A stretch of 64,000 bases of DNA from Burkholderiaceae bacterium (GTDB taxonomy: Bacteria > Pseudomonadota > Gammaproteobacteria > Burkholderiales > Burkholderiaceae_C): NCBI GenBank assembly GCA_030654805.1, contig JAURWR010000017.1, positions 45,722 to 109,721 on the forward strand, given 5' to 3'. The translations under genes were made by a program, and so were the position numbers. The notes under the pieces were generated by a model that saw only the letters and a list, made by a program, of their open reading frames with translations, did no database searches and was not told the origin of the DNA. This document shows positions 18,755 through 28,438 of this stretch, in pieces. How positions within the stretch are numbered: the stretch's first letter is position 1; each line of letters opens with the position of its first letter.

Positions 18755-19737
18755 GGAGTCCACAGTGCCAGGGTTTCGAGGCCATGGCGGCGGTGCGCGT
18801 CGCCTTGGCCGATCGGAATCTCGCGGCCCGGCAGGCTCAGGCCCCAGGCCGCGTCGCGTCGATCGGCCTCGATGACCCACGCGGTCAGGCGGGACAGACG
18901 TCCCTCGGTTCCGCCGATGCCGCAGCTTTGCCAGTCGAGCCACAACTGCTGCTGGCTCGGGGTGCTGCTGTCGCGGCTGACCAGTTCGCCGCCGCTGGCC
19001 ATCGCCTTGGCGGCCTGTTTCCAGGCCACGCTTTTCAGCGGGTCGCCGCGCCGGTAGCTGCGGATGCCTTCGAACTCGCCACTGCTGCTGGTGCGCGAGC
19101 GCACCGGGCCGCCGGGCACGGCTCGGGCGGGTGGCAACATGCTCACCGGACGCTCGGGTTGCGGATACACCAGCAGCCTCGCGGCGGGACGCCACACCGC
19201 CCAGGCGCGGAACAGGCCGAGCGGGAAGCGTGTCTCGGCGTTCAGGGTGGGCAGCGGATGCTGTCCGCGCGCCGCCGGGATGAAGCTCAGGTGCAGCATG
19301 GCCTGACCACCGGCGGGAACGTCGGTGTGCCCCAGCGTGGTCGCGCCGGCATCCTGCAGGCGCAAGCCCACGCCGTAGCGCGCGTCGCCCGGGCTCGACA
19401 GCACCGCTTCGAGTCGCGCCGTGTCGCCGGCGAACACCGGGCTCACCGGTCGCAGGTGCAGCGTCAGGCCACGCAGCGTGTTGTGCGTCATGTGCATCGA
19501 CACCACGCCGCTGCCCGCGAGCAGGAACGTCAGCAGGTAGCCGAGGTTCAGCTGGTAGTTGATCGACGCGATCAGCAGCACCCCCAGCGTGAAGCAGAAC
19601 ATCAGCCCGGCGCGCGTCGGCAGGATGTAGACGTTGCGCTGCGTCAGCAGCAGACTGTCGGCGCGCGGCGAGCGGGCCTGCCACCAGGCATCGACGCGAC
19701 GGCGCAGGCGCCCCCGGGTGCGGGCCGGTGCAGTCAC
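18751..19737 (-). CDS. DUF58 domain protein (MoxR-associated, VWA-like)
   Basis: This 328-residue protein has two N-terminal membrane segments (AGLMFCFTLGVLLIASINYQ and LLTFLLAGSGVVS). The DUF58 signature FEGIRSYRRGDPLKSVAWKQAAK lies in the second half. GTG 19737 overlaps the moxR stop by 4 nt. Family members partner MoxR AAA+ ATPases, probably in assembly or insertion of envelope complexes. Nothing unusual is seen apart from the tight coupling to both neighbours. Confidence 0.88.
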   Translation of the reverse strand: MTAPARTRGRLRRRVDAWWQARSPRADSLLLTQRNVYILPTRAGLMFCFTLGVLLIASINYQLNLGYLLTFLLAGSGVVSMHMTHNTLRGLTLHLRPVSPVFAGDTARLEAVLSSPGDARYGVGLRLQDAGATTLGHTDVPAGGQAMLHLSFIPAARGQHPLPTLNAETRFPLGLFRAWAVWRPAARLLVYPQPERPVSMLPPARAVPGGPVRSRTSSSGEFEGIRSYRRGDPLKSVAWKQAAKAMASGGELVSRDSSTPSQQQLWLDWQSCGIGGTEGRLSRLTAWVIEADRRDAAWGLSLPGREIPIGQGDAHRRHGLETLALWTP

Positions 19738-20672
19738 GGCAGCGGCGTGGCCTCGATCATCGCGCGCACCTGCTCGGCACGGCCTCGGCCGGCGCCCGGA
19801 ACCGGGATCAATCGGTGCGCCGTGGTCTGAACGAGGATCGCCTGGATGTCGTCGGGCGCCACGTGCTCGCGCCGGTCGAGCAGCGCATGGGCCTTGGCCG
19901 CGCGCAGCACCGCGATGCCGGCGCGCGGGCTCAGCCCGTCGACGAACCAGGTGCCCGAGCGGGTGGCGGCGATCAGCGCCTGCAGGTAGTCGAGCAGCGC
20001 GTTGGATGCGTGCACGGCCAGAACCGCCTGCTGGGCTTGCAGCAGGCGCTCGGGGCTCATCACCGGACGCAGCTTGTGCACAGCGTCGCGCCGGTCCTGG
20101 CCCGCCAGCAACTCGCGTTCGCTGACGCGATCGGGGTAGCCGAGCGTGATGCACATCAGGAAGCGATCGAGCTGCGACTCGGGCAGCGGGTACGTGCCGA
20201 GCTGGTCGCTCGGGTTCTGCGTGGCAATCACGAAGAAGGGACGGGGCAGCGGGCGCGTCTCGCCTTCCACGGTGACCTGCTGCTCCTCCATCGCCTCGAG
20301 CAGCGCGCTCTGCGTGCGCGGCCCGGCACGGTTGATCTCGTCGGCCAGCAACACCTGCGCAAAAACCGGCCCGGGGTGGAAGACGAAAGTCTCTGTCGAG
20401 CGCTCGTAGACACTGACGCCGATCAGGTCGGTGGGCATCAGGTCGGCGGTGAACTGCATGCGCGAGAACCGCAGCCCCAGCGACACTGACAACGCATGGG
20501 CCAGAGTCGTCTTGCCGACCCCCGGCACGTCTTCGATCAGCAGGTGCCCCCCCGCCAGAATGCAGGCCACGCAGTCGCGTATCTGCGGGCGTTTTCCGAC
20601 GATGATCGTGCTAATCTGATCGATCAGCCGTGTGAGTTCGTCGGTCAGGCGTTGGGTCGGTTCGGCGCTCAT
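19734..20672 (-). CDS. moxR: MoxR family AAA+ ATPase
   Basis: The 312-residue AAA+ ATPase carries Walker A (EDVPGVGKTTLA), Walker B (VLLADEINRAGPRTQSALLEAMEE), sensor 1 (FVIATQNP) and a C-terminal lid. MoxR proteins act as chaperone-like ATPases with the DUF58 protein encoded next to them. ATG 20672 opens the minus-strand operon. Only 48 nt separates it from the divergent amidohydrolase gene at 20721, so the two promoters must overlap or sit within coding sequence. Confidence 0.93.
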   Translation of the reverse strand: MSAEPTQRLTDELTRLIDQISTIIVGKRPQIRDCVACILAGGHLLIEDVPGVGKTTLAHALSVSLGLRFSRMQFTADLMPTDLIGVSVYERSTETFVFHPGPVFAQVLLADEINRAGPRTQSALLEAMEEQQVTVEGETRPLPRPFFVIATQNPSDQLGTYPLPESQLDRFLMCITLGYPDRVSERELLAGQDRRDAVHKLRPVMSPERLLQAQQAVLAVHASNALLDYLQALIAATRSGTWFVDGLSPRAGIAVLRAAKAHALLDRREHVAPDDIQAILVQTTAHRLIPVPGAGRGRAEQVRAMIEATPLP

Positions 20673-20720
20673 CGCGACAACGTTAACCGATGCAAGCGCG
20701 GTTTCATTTCTCGAAAAAGC

Positions 20721-21686
20721 ATGCCCACCGCCTTCTACAGCCATCCGGATTGCCGCGCTCACGACATGGGACGCGGCCACCCTGAATCCCCGCAGCGCCT
20801 GGACGCGATCGACGACCACCTGCGCGCGGTCGGGCTCGACATCGCCCTGGAGGCGCGTGACGCACCGTTCGTCGACCTCAGCGATGTTGCGCTGGCGCAT
20901 GACAGCGGCTACGTGACCGAGATCCAGCACGTGCTCCAGCAGGTGATGGCGGAGGGCGAGCCGCGCTCGCTCGACCCCGACACGATCGCCAGTCCGGGCA
21001 CCTGGAACGCGGTCCGCCGGGCCGCTGGCGCCGCCGTGGCGGCGACCGATTCGGTCATCGACGGCACCGCGCGCAATGCGTTCTGCGCAGTACGTCCGCC
21101 AGGGCACCACGCGACCCGTCATGCTGCGATGGGCTTCTGCTTCTTCAACAACGTGTGCATCGCGGCGCGCCACGCGCTCGACGTGCGCGGCCTGGAGCGC
21201 GTGGCGATCGTCGACTTCGACGTGCACCACGGCAACGGCACCGAGGACATCATCGCTGGCGACGAGCGGGTGCTGATGGTGAGCTTCTTCCAGCATCCGC
21301 TGTATCCACACAGCGGCGGTGTCCCCCTCGGGACCAACATGATCAATGTGCCGATCCCCGCCTACACGCGCGGCCCGGAGATCCGGTCGCTGATCGAGGC
21401 CAACTGGATGCCGCGCCTGGAGGCGTTCCGGCCGCAGATGCTGTTCATCTCGGCAGGGTTCGATGCACACCGCGAGGACGATCTCGGCCAGCTCGGCCTC
21501 GTCGAGGCCGACTACGCCTGGATGACGCGGCGTCTGATGGCGGTGGCCGAGCGCCATTCGAAGGGGCGCATCGTGTCGTGTCTAGAGGGGGGCTACAACC
21601 TCAGCGCGCTGGGCCGCAGCGTCGCAGCGCACCTGCGCGTGCTGGCCGGTGTCGACGGCGTGGAATCGTCGGAGCCACACGCTTGA
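20721..21686 (+). CDS. Histone-deacetylase-family amidohydrolase
   Basis: This 321-residue zinc-dependent deacetylase belongs to the arginase/HDAC fold. The family motifs are intact: AVRPPGHHATRHAAMGFCFFNN, DFDVHHGNGTEDI (Asp and His zinc ligands) and SAGFDAHRED (third ligand Asp). Bacterial relatives remove acetyl groups from polyamines or other small acetyl-amides; the substrate cannot be told from sequence. The stop overlaps the TTG start of the MscS gene (TTGA), so the two are likely coupled. Confidence 0.9.
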   Translation: MPTAFYSHPDCRAHDMGRGHPESPQRLDAIDDHLRAVGLDIALEARDAPFVDLSDVALAHDSGYVTEIQHVLQQVMAEGEPRSLDPDTIASPGTWNAVRRAAGAAVAATDSVIDGTARNAFCAVRPPGHHATRHAAMGFCFFNNVCIAARHALDVRGLERVAIVDFDVHHGNGTEDIIAGDERVLMVSFFQHPLYPHSGGVPLGTNMINVPIPAYTRGPEIRSLIEANWMPRLEAFRPQMLFISAGFDAHREDDLGQLGLVEADYAWMTRRLMAVAERHSKGRIVSCLEGGYNLSALGRSVAAHLRVLAGVDGVESSEPHA

Positions 21687-22948
21687 CCCGCTCACTCGAC
21701 GCCGCCGAACTGCAAGACCTCGTTGCCGCACTGTTTCAGCCGAGCGCGCTGAGAGAGCTCGGCGTGCTGGCGCTGTGCCTGGCGCTGGCCTGGCTGCTGG
21801 TTCGTCTGGTGCGAGGAACGCCCCCGATCGACGCTCCGATCTGGTTCGGGCGCCGCATCATCGACGGGGTGCTGTTCCCGCTGCTGGCGCTGGCGCTGGC
21901 CTTCAGTGCCAAGCTGCTGCTGGCCGGCATCCTGAAGGCGGCGGTCTTCAAGCTGGCCATTCCGATCCTGATGTCGCTGGTGGTGATCCGGCTGACGGTG
22001 CGGGTGTTGAGCGTCACGTACCCCGAATCCCGTCCGATGCGCATCATCGAGCGCAGCATTTCGTGGATCGCCTGGCTGGCCGTCGTGCTGTGGGTCACCG
22101 GGGTGCTGCCGTTGCTGCTCGACGCGATGGACGAGGTGCGCTGGAAGGCCGGGGGCACCGAACTGTCGTTGCGCAATGTGGTCGAAGGCGCGCTGACGGT
22201 CGGGCTGGTGATGGTGCTGGCGTTGTGGGCCGCGGCAGCCATCGAGAAGCAGCTGCTCAGGGGCACCGGCAACGATCTGTCGATCCGCAAGATGGTGGCG
22301 AGCATCGTGCAGGCGCTGCTGCTGACGATCGGCCTGCTGTTCGCGTTGAGCGTGGTCGGCATCGACCTGACGGCCCTGAGCGTGCTCGGCGGTGCGATCG
22401 GTGTCGGTCTCGGCTTCGGCCTGCAGAAGATCGCCGCCAATTACATCAGCGGGTTCGTGATCCTGGCCGAGCGTTCGCTGCGCATCGGCGACATGGTCAA
22501 GGTCGATAACTTCGACGGGCGCATCACCGACATCCGGACCCGCTACACCGTGATCCGGGCGCTCAACGGCCGGGAAGCCATCGTGCCGAACGAGATGCTG
22601 ATCACCCAGCGCGTCGAGAACTCGTCGCTGGCCGATCCGAGGGTGCTGGTGACGACCACCGTGCAGGTGGCCTACGGCACCGACGTGCGCGCACTGCAGC
22701 CGCTGATCGCGCAGGCCGTCGCCGGGGTCGCGCGCGTGCTGCCCGACCCGACGCCGACGGTGCACCTGGTCGAGTTTGCCGCTGACGGCATGAACATCCT
22801 GGTCAGCTTCTGGATCCTGGATCCGGAGAACGGGCAGGGCAATGTGCGCTCGGAGGTGAATCTGGCGCTGTTGGCGGTGCTCGACGAGCAAGGCATCGAG
22901 ATTCCGTATCCGCAGCGGGTTCTGCGGCGGTATCACGCACCGGCCTGA
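21683..22948 (+). CDS. Mechanosensitive ion channel, MscS family
   Basis: The 421-residue membrane protein has about five hydrophobic helices in the first 270 residues, then the MscS pore-lining pattern LGGAIGVGLGFGLQKIAANYISGF and the beta domain (RIGDMVKVDNFDGRITDIRTRYT, VPNEMLITQRVENSS). It would release solutes during osmotic downshock. TTG 21683 is chosen because it forms a 4-nt overlap with the upstream stop; no better start lies nearby. Confidence 0.9.
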   Translation: MTRSLDAAELQDLVAALFQPSALRELGVLALCLALAWLLVRLVRGTPPIDAPIWFGRRIIDGVLFPLLALALAFSAKLLLAGILKAAVFKLAIPILMSLVVIRLTVRVLSVTYPESRPMRIIERSISWIAWLAVVLWVTGVLPLLLDAMDEVRWKAGGTELSLRNVVEGALTVGLVMVLALWAAAAIEKQLLRGTGNDLSIRKMVASIVQALLLTIGLLFALSVVGIDLTALSVLGGAIGVGLGFGLQKIAANYISGFVILAERSLRIGDMVKVDNFDGRITDIRTRYTVIRALNGREAIVPNEMLITQRVENSSLADPRVLVTTTVQVAYGTDVRALQPLIAQAVAGVARVLPDPTPTVHLVEFAADGMNILVSFWILDPENGQGNVRSEVNLALLAVLDEQGIEIPYPQRVLRRYHAPA

Positions 22949-22995
22949 TTCGAGTGGTTGCCTGACCAGTCGGTGACCGCGTCGGTGCCGTGGCG

Positions 22996-23829
22996 TCAGC
23001 CGAGCAGTGCGACCTCTTCATCGGTGAAGCCTGCCGCACGGCGGGCCGCGTGATTGAACGGCGGACGCAGGCGCGGAGCCTCATAACGCTCGGCCAACAT
23101 GCCGTAGTGGGTCACCGGATCGAGGCCCCGCTGCGCGCACAGCCAGCGATACCAGCGGTTGCCGGTGGCCACGTGTCCGATCTCGTCGCGCAGGATGATG
23201 TCGAGGATTTCGACCGTGCGAGCATCCCCGGCCCGTTCGAACTTGGCTCGCAGCGGCGGCGTGGCATCGAGCCCGCGCGCCTCCAGCGTGCGCGGCACCA
23301 GCGCCATGCGAGCCATCACATCGTCGGCCGTGCGTTGGGTCATCAGCCACAGGCCATCGTGCGCATCGAAGTCCCCGTAGTCGAACCCGAGGCCCAGCAG
23401 GTGTTCGCGCAGCAGGCTGAAGTGGACAGCTTCCTCGCCGGCCACCTGCAGCCAATCGACGTAGAACTGCTCGGGCATCGCATCGAAGCGCCAGACGGCG
23501 TCGAGCGCGAGGTTGATCGCGTTGAACTCGATGTGCGCGATCGAGTGCAGCAACGCCGCGCGTCCTGCGAGCGTGAACGGCGTCCGCGACGGCACGCTTC
23601 GTGGGGGCACGAGACCCGGCCGCACCGGACGGCCGGGGGCTTGCAGCGCTTGCGGTGCTCTTGATCCACCGGGGACCAGGGGCCCAGTATCGAGCGGGTG
23701 TCGATCACGCTCGACCCACAGCGTTCGTGTCTGCGCGGCCTTGGTCGCCGGGTCGGCTTCCAGCCACAGCGCCAGGGCGCGGCATCGCAGGGACACTGCT
23801 GCGGCGGGCTCGGGGTTCGCGAGGGTCAT
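22996..23829 (-). CDS. DUF455 ferritin-like protein
   Basis: The 277-residue protein has ferritin-like four-helix features. Candidate di-iron ligands lie in SIAHIEFNAINLALD, VAGEEAVHFSLLREHL and LRDEIGHVATGNRWY (Glu, ExxH and ExxH). The family (COG2833) is related to the tRNA hydroxylase MiaE by fold, but its reaction is unknown. Start ATG 23829 is preferred to ATG 23850 seven codons upstream. Its start region faces the carbonic anhydrase gene with about 36 nt between. Confidence 0.85.
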   Translation of the reverse strand: MTLANPEPAAAVSLRCRALALWLEADPATKAAQTRTLWVERDRHPLDTGPLVPGGSRAPQALQAPGRPVRPGLVPPRSVPSRTPFTLAGRAALLHSIAHIEFNAINLALDAVWRFDAMPEQFYVDWLQVAGEEAVHFSLLREHLLGLGFDYGDFDAHDGLWLMTQRTADDVMARMALVPRTLEARGLDATPPLRAKFERAGDARTVEILDIILRDEIGHVATGNRWYRWLCAQRGLDPVTHYGMLAERYEAPRLRPPFNHAARRAAGFTDEEVALLG

Positions 23830-23865
23830 CTCTAGAATTATCGACTTCACCTCGGGAGTGTTTCA

Positions 23866-24408
23866 GTGGCTGTTTATCGTCTGGGGGATGCCGTGCCCTC
23901 GATCGCGCCCAGTGCCTGGGTGGCCGACAGCGCGCAGGTCATCGGCGACGTGGTGCTGGCCGAGAGCGCCAGCGTGTGGTTCGGCGCGGTGCTGCGGGCC
24001 GACAACACGTGCTTGCAGATCGGTGCGCGCAGCAACGTGCAGGACGGCGCCGTCATCCATTCGGACCGGGGCTGGCCGACGACGCTGGGCAGCGATGTCA
24101 CGGTGGGTCACCAGGCGATGCTGCACGGCTGCACGATCGGCGACGGATCGCTGGTCGGCATCCAGGCGGTCGTGCTCAACGGCGCGCGCATCGGCAAGTC
24201 GTGCCTCGTCGCGGCCGGTGCGGTGGTCACCGAAGGCAAGGAGTTCGAGGACGGCTGGCTGATCATGGGCGCTCCGGCCAAGGCCGTGCGTCCGCTCACC
24301 CCCGAGCAGATCGCCGGGCTGGCGCGCAGTGCGGCGGGTTACGTCGCCAATGCGCAGCGTTTCCGCACCCAGCTCGCCCGGATCGACACCCTGGCACCGC
24401 ATGAGTGA
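23866..24408 (+). CDS. Gamma-class carbonic anhydrase family protein
   Basis: A 180-residue left-handed beta-helix protein of hexapeptide repeats. Candidate zinc histidines are in DGAVIHSD and [12 protein letters not shown], as in the gamma-carbonic-anhydrase/YrdA group. Many such proteins have weak or no measured carbonic anhydrase activity. GTG 23866 is the likely start. Its end overlaps the hslO start by 8 nt. Confidence 0.9.
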   Translation: MAVYRLGDAVPSIAPSAWVADSAQVIGDVVLAESASVWFGAVLRADNTCLQIGARSNVQDGAVIHSDRGWPTTLGSDVTVGHQAMLHGCTIGDGSLVGIQAVVLNGARIGKSCLVAAGAVVTEGKEFEDGWLIMGAPAKAVRPLTPEQIAGLARSAAGYVANAQRFRTQLARIDTLAPHE

Positions 24409-25369
24409 GCTGCACAAGTTCATCGTCGAAGGCATGCCGGTGCGCGGCATGCTGGTGCGGCTGACCGGCGACTGGCGGGAGGTGTTGCAGCGCCGCATCG
24501 CGTCCAACGATGCGTTTCCCGAGCCGGTGCGCGTGCTGATGGGCGAGATGGCTGCGGCCGGTGCGCTGATGCAGGCCGGCATCAAGTTCGACGGTGCGCT
24601 GGTGCTGCAGGTGTTCGGCGACGGGCCGGTCAAGCTGGCCGTCGTCGAGGTGCAGAACGATCTTGCCTTCCGTGTCACAGCGAAGGTGGTGGGCGAGGTG
24701 CCTGCCGATGCCCAGGTGGAGGCGATGCTCAACGTGCACGGCAAGGGCCGTTGTTCCATCACGCTGGATCCAAGGACCAGGTTCCCCGGCCAGCAGCCCT
24801 ACCAGGGTGTGGTCTCGCTGCACGGCGATCAGCGGGAGCCGCTGCAGAAGATCAGCGAGGTGCTCGAGCACTACATGCTGCAATCCGAGCAGCTCGACAC
24901 CCGACTGATCCTGGCGGCCAACGACGAGGTGGCGGCCGGACTGTTGATCCAGCGTCTGCCGGTCGAGGGGACCGGCAACCTGGGCCGTCGCAACGAGGAC
25001 GAGATCGGCCTCAACGAGGACTACAACCGCCTGTCGATGCTGGCCGCGACCCTGACGCGTGACGAACTGCTGACGCTCGACGCCGACACCGTGCTGCGCC
25101 GCCTGTTCTGGGAAGAGCCGCTGAAGCGGTTCCCGCCGCAAGCGGGTGAGGACGGGCCCCGGTTCGCCTGCAGCTGCTCGCGTGAGCGTGTCGGGCGGAT
25201 GCTGATCGGCCTGGGTCGGTCCGAAGTGGACGACATCGTGATCGAGCAGGGCCGGGCGGAGGTCGGCTGCGATTTCTGCGGCATCAAGTACCACTTCGAT
25301 GCGGTCGATGTCGGAGAGCTGTTCACGCCGACGCCGCAGCAGGCGCCGGGGTCGATGACGATCAATTGA
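24401..25369 (+). CDS. hslO: Hsp33 redox-regulated chaperone
   Basis: The 322-residue cytoplasmic holdase is switched on by oxidation. The four zinc cysteines of the switch are present near the C-terminus as C-S-C (FACSCSRER) and CxxC ([12 protein letters not shown]). The N-terminal domain reads [15 protein letters not shown], and [11 protein letters not shown] is typical. It overlaps the carbonic anhydrase gene and is probably co-transcribed. Confidence 0.95.
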   Translation: MSELHKFIVEGMPVRGMLVRLTGDWREVLQRRIASNDAFPEPVRVLMGEMAAAGALMQAGIKFDGALVLQVFGDGPVKLAVVEVQNDLAFRVTAKVVGEVPADAQVEAMLNVHGKGRCSITLDPRTRFPGQQPYQGVVSLHGDQREPLQKISEVLEHYMLQSEQLDTRLILAANDEVAAGLLIQRLPVEGTGNLGRRNEDEIGLNEDYNRLSMLAATLTRDELLTLDADTVLRRLFWEEPLKRFPPQAGEDGPRFACSCSRERVGRMLIGLGRSEVDDIVIEQGRAEVGCDFCGIKYHFDAVDVGELFTPTPQQAPGSMTIN

Positions 25370-25528
25370 CTTTGCTGCGCATCGAAAGCTCGACTTGTGA
25401 TTGATCGTTGTTCTGGATCGATCCATCGCCAAGACAGTGCATTCGGCGCCCCCGGACACCGGGCTCCGGGCACTTGTGACCGGATCCATCGAGTCAAGCG
25501 GCAATTGACAGCGTCTCGCGCGAGGTCG

Positions 25529-25542
25529 TTGAGTCTGCTCAA
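25529..25542 (+). promoter_or_regulatory. FNR-type site upstream of the phasin gene
   Basis: TTGAGTCTGCTCAA matches 8 of 10 positions of TTGAT-N4-ATCAA. A weak -10 (CAAGAT, 25564-25569) lies 21 nt downstream, the spacing of a class II FNR promoter. The centre is 63 nt before the phasin ATG. Confidence 0.65.
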
Positions 25543-25598
25543 CCCGTACGGCAGAGAGGTGCACAAGATCACGGGATCCTCACGTTCTGGAGAACACC

Positions 25599-26150
25599 AT
25601 GGTCCGAACCGCAAGACACACCTCGTCCGAGTCCGAGGCAAACACGGTGGAGAACACCAGTTTCCTGTCCGGCTTCCATTCGCCTGACGGTGGGATCGGG
25701 GCCGCTCGCGGCTGGATGAACGGATCGCTGTCTGCCGCCCAGCATCTTGCTGCATGGCTCGAACAGTCGCAGAAATTGAACGCGGAGGCGGTCCACACCT
25801 GGCATGCGAACCTCGATGAAGCGCTGCGCGAGGCCGAGCAGGCCGAGGACCTGCAAAAGCTGATCTCTGTCGCGACCCATCTGCTCAACCGCCAGATGAG
25901 CACGGCCATGCAGCAATTCGGGTCAGGCGTGCGGCAGGCGATGGAAACCGAAGCCGAGTGGATGGAGCGCTTGCGCAAGAGCACGCTCAGCGCGTCGCAG
26001 CAGATGCTGCAGACCGGCATGCCGGTTCCGTCAGGCGAGGGCGGCAACGGATCGCCGTTGCTGCACCTGGGCCAGGCGCAGGCGGAATGGCTGGCGATGA
26101 CTCAGAGGTGGATCGATTCGGTCAAGGCTGCGCAGGTGCCTCTTCCCTGA
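25599..26150 (+). CDS. Phasin-like PHA granule protein
   Basis: The 183-residue protein is mostly amphipathic helix with no membrane segment, rich in Ala, Gln and Glu. Segments such as LNAEAVHTWHANLDEALREA and ATHLLNRQMSTAMQQFGSG resemble phasins, which coat polyhydroxyalkanoate granules. Support comes from the PHA synthase at 46961 in the same island and from an FNR-type site upstream. GGAGA precedes ATG 25599. Its last 29 nt overlap the convergent alcohol dehydrogenase gene. Confidence 0.75.
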   Translation: MVRTARHTSSESEANTVENTSFLSGFHSPDGGIGAARGWMNGSLSAAQHLAAWLEQSQKLNAEAVHTWHANLDEALREAEQAEDLQKLISVATHLLNRQMSTAMQQFGSGVRQAMETEAEWMERLRKSTLSASQQMLQTGMPVPSGEGGNGSPLLHLGQAQAEWLAMTQRWIDSVKAAQVPLP

Positions 26151-27180
26151 GCGATTCAGCTGCGCTGCAGCGCAGCACCGCCGCGCCGACCACACGCCCC
26201 GCGCGCAGATCGTCGAGCGCCTGATTGGCGTCGATCAATGGGTAGCTGCGGGTCTGCAGCCGCAGCGGGTGGGTCGCCGCCCAGTCCATGAAGTCCCGTG
26301 CATCGCGCCGGGTCAGGTTGGCCACCGACCGCACGCTGCGCTCCATCCACAGCTGGCTGTAGGGAAACGACGGGATGTCGCTCATGTGGATGCCTGCGCA
26401 CACGACGGTGCCACCGGGTTGCAGGTGGCGCAGCGCCGTCGTCACCAGCGAGCCGACCGGGGCAAACAGGATCGCTCCGTCCATCGGCTGCGGGGGGGCG
26501 TCGTCCGAACTGCCGGCCCACTGCACGCCGAGTGAGCGCGCCAGCGCCTGCGCTGCATCGTCGCCGGGTCGCGTGAACGCGCAGACAAATCGCCCCGCGG
26601 CCAGCGCCACCTGCGCGATCAGGTGGGCTGCGGCGCCGAAACCGTACAGACCAATGACGGCTGCATCGTCGGGCAGCATGCGCCAGGAGCGAAAGCCGAT
26701 CAGCCCGGCGCACAGGAGCGGCGCTGCCTCCTCGTCGCTGTACTGGTGCGGGATCGCGACACAGGATTCGGCCGGGGCGACGGCGTATTCGGCGTATCCA
26801 CCGTCGACGCTCCAGCCCGTGAAGGTGGCGCCTGCGCACAGGTTCTCTCGACCGGCGACGCAGAACCGACAGTGGTGGCAATGGTCGCTCAGCCACGGCA
26901 CGCCGACGCGGTCGCCCGGCTTGAACGTCGCGTCGCGCCCCTCGGCGACCTCGACCACCGTGCCGACGATCTCGTGGCCGGGGATCCGTGGCCGGTCGGG
27001 CGTGTCGAGGTCGCCGTCGACCAGGTGCAGGTCGGTGCGGCAGACGCCGCAGACATGCACCCGCAGACGCAGCTGGCCTGAGCGCAATGCCGGCATCGGA
27101 CAGGCGATCGGTTCGAGCCGGCCCCCGCCACCGGTGACGAGCGCCATCGCAAGTGGCGCGGGCCGGGGTGTCTGTGTCAT
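26122..27180 (-). CDS. Zinc-dependent alcohol dehydrogenase
   Basis: The 352-residue medium-chain dehydrogenase binds catalytic zinc through CGVCRTDLHLVDGD and structural zinc through CHHCRFCVAGRENLC (four Cys). Its NAD(P) fold reads VIGLYGFGAAAHLIAQVAL; the first glycines of the classical GxGxxG are partly altered. It would interconvert alcohols and aldehydes and could reoxidise NADH when oxygen is low. It lies 13 nt after the membrane-fusion gene and is the last gene of that minus-strand operon. ATG 27180 is the start used. Confidence 0.9.
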   Translation of the reverse strand: MTQTPRPAPLAMALVTGGGGRLEPIACPMPALRSGQLRLRVHVCGVCRTDLHLVDGDLDTPDRPRIPGHEIVGTVVEVAEGRDATFKPGDRVGVPWLSDHCHHCRFCVAGRENLCAGATFTGWSVDGGYAEYAVAPAESCVAIPHQYSDEEAAPLLCAGLIGFRSWRMLPDDAAVIGLYGFGAAAHLIAQVALAAGRFVCAFTRPGDDAAQALARSLGVQWAGSSDDAPPQPMDGAILFAPVGSLVTTALRHLQPGGTVVCAGIHMSDIPSFPYSQLWMERSVRSVANLTRRDARDFMDWAATHPLRLQTRSYPLIDANQALDDLRAGRVVGAAVLRCSAAESLREEAPAQP

Positions 27181-27193
27181 GTGATTTCTTCGG

Positions 27194-28438
27194 TCAGGGT
27201 GCGCGGGGACGCACCTTGGCTGCATCGGTCACGGCCGACGAGGGATAGATGATCACGGTGTCGCCCGCCTCCAGCCCGCCGCGCACCCAGGCGTCGCCGC
27301 CGTTGCGGGCACCGATCTCGATCGGCCTCAGCCGGGCCCGGCCACCGTCGACGACGAACACGGCGAACTGCGGCTTGCCATGGCCGTTGCCATTGACCGC
27401 GCCATCGCGCGAGTCGCCCGGCAGCGGAAACACCGCACTGACCGGCACCATCAGCGCCTGATCCATCGCCAGCGTGACGATGTGCACCTCGACGCGGAAG
27501 GCATCGCCCAGCGCCTGCCACTGCGACGGCGGGCTGGTGATGTCGACCAGCACGCGCACCCGCTGCTCCTCGACGCCGAGCGCCGACACCTTGGTGAAAG
27601 CCGCCGGCTCGACGAGGCGAACGCGGCCTTCGAGCGGCACCGGGCCGCCCCAGCGCTCGATGCGCACCCGGCTGCCCGGCGGCGCATTCAGCGCGTCGGT
27701 GGTCAGCAGTTCGACCACGATCTCCAGCCGGCCGAGATCGCCCAGCTCGATCAGCGGCGTACCGATCGCGACGGTCGCCTCGCTGGTCTGCACCACGCGC
27801 AGCACCTGTCCGGCGATCGGCGAACGCAGCGCGAAGGCCCCCGCCGTGCCGGGCGCCGCGCGTGAGGCCTGCAGCGCGGCGCGCGACTGCTCCAGCTCGT
27901 GCTGCGCGACGTGGTGTTCCTGCACCGCGGTGTCCACCTCGCGCTGCGCGGCCTGCACCGCGAGGCGATCGGTGTCGAGGCGGATCGGCGCGACGAAACC
28001 CTGTCGCGCCAGCTGTTCGGTGCGTTGCAGGTCGTTGCGCGCCTGCTCGAGTGCCACCCGGGTGCGTGCGATGCGCGCCGAGGTGCGCTGCACATTCGCC
28101 TCGCTGGCCTCCATGTGCGAGGTTTGCTCGCGGCGGCTGCGCTCGTCGAGCATCGGCGGCAGCACCGGCGTCAGCGTCGCGACCACCGCGTCCGCCTCGA
28201 CCCGGTCGCCTTCGGTGAGCGTGATGCGCGACAGTCGGCCGGCCAGCGGCGCCGACACCACATAACGATCGTGCAACCGGGTCTTGCCGTCTTCGGTGAT
28301 CGTCTGCTCGAACGCGCCGACGCGGGCCTGCGCCACCTCCACGTCGACCGGGCGCGGCGCAAAGGCCCACACCAACAGCGCCGCGAGCGCCAGAGCGCCC
28401 ACGCCGAGTGAAATCTTCGTGCCTGTCTTCATCGTCAT
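27194..28438 (-). CDS. Membrane-fusion (HlyD/RND-type) periplasmic adaptor
   Basis: This 414-residue protein has one N-terminal membrane anchor (ISLGVGALALAALLVWAFA). A split barrel-sandwich domain follows, with a coiled coil between (about residues 100-200, rich in Arg/Glu/Gln) and then a beta-barrel region. It would link the ABC permease encoded before it to the outer membrane. ATG 28438 overlaps the permease stop by 4 nt (ATGA). A glycine/asparagine-rich insert (NGNGHGK) sits in the last domain. Confidence 0.88.
   Translation of the reverse strand: MTMKTGTKISLGVGALALAALLVWAFAPRPVDVEVAQARVGAFEQTITEDGKTRLHDRYVVSAPLAGRLSRITLTEGDRVEADAVVATLTPVLPPMLDERSRREQTSHMEASEANVQRTSARIARTRVALEQARNDLQRTEQLARQGFVAPIRLDTDRLAVQAAQREVDTAVQEHHVAQHELEQSRAALQASRAAPGTAGAFALRSPIAGQVLRVVQTSEATVAIGTPLIELGDLGRLEIVVELLTTDALNAPPGSRVRIERWGGPVPLEGRVRLVEPAAFTKVSALGVEEQRVRVLVDITSPPSQWQALGDAFRVEVHIVTLAMDQALMVPVSAVFPLPGDSRDGAVNGNGHGKPQFAVFVVDGGRARLRPIEIGARNGGDAWVRGGLEAGDTVIIYPSSAVTDAAKVRPRAP

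Noticed and set aside
16604..19057. An 817-codon open frame on the plus strand
   Set aside because: It lies opposite the clear transglutaminase and DUF58 genes; its protein has shadow composition and no motif.
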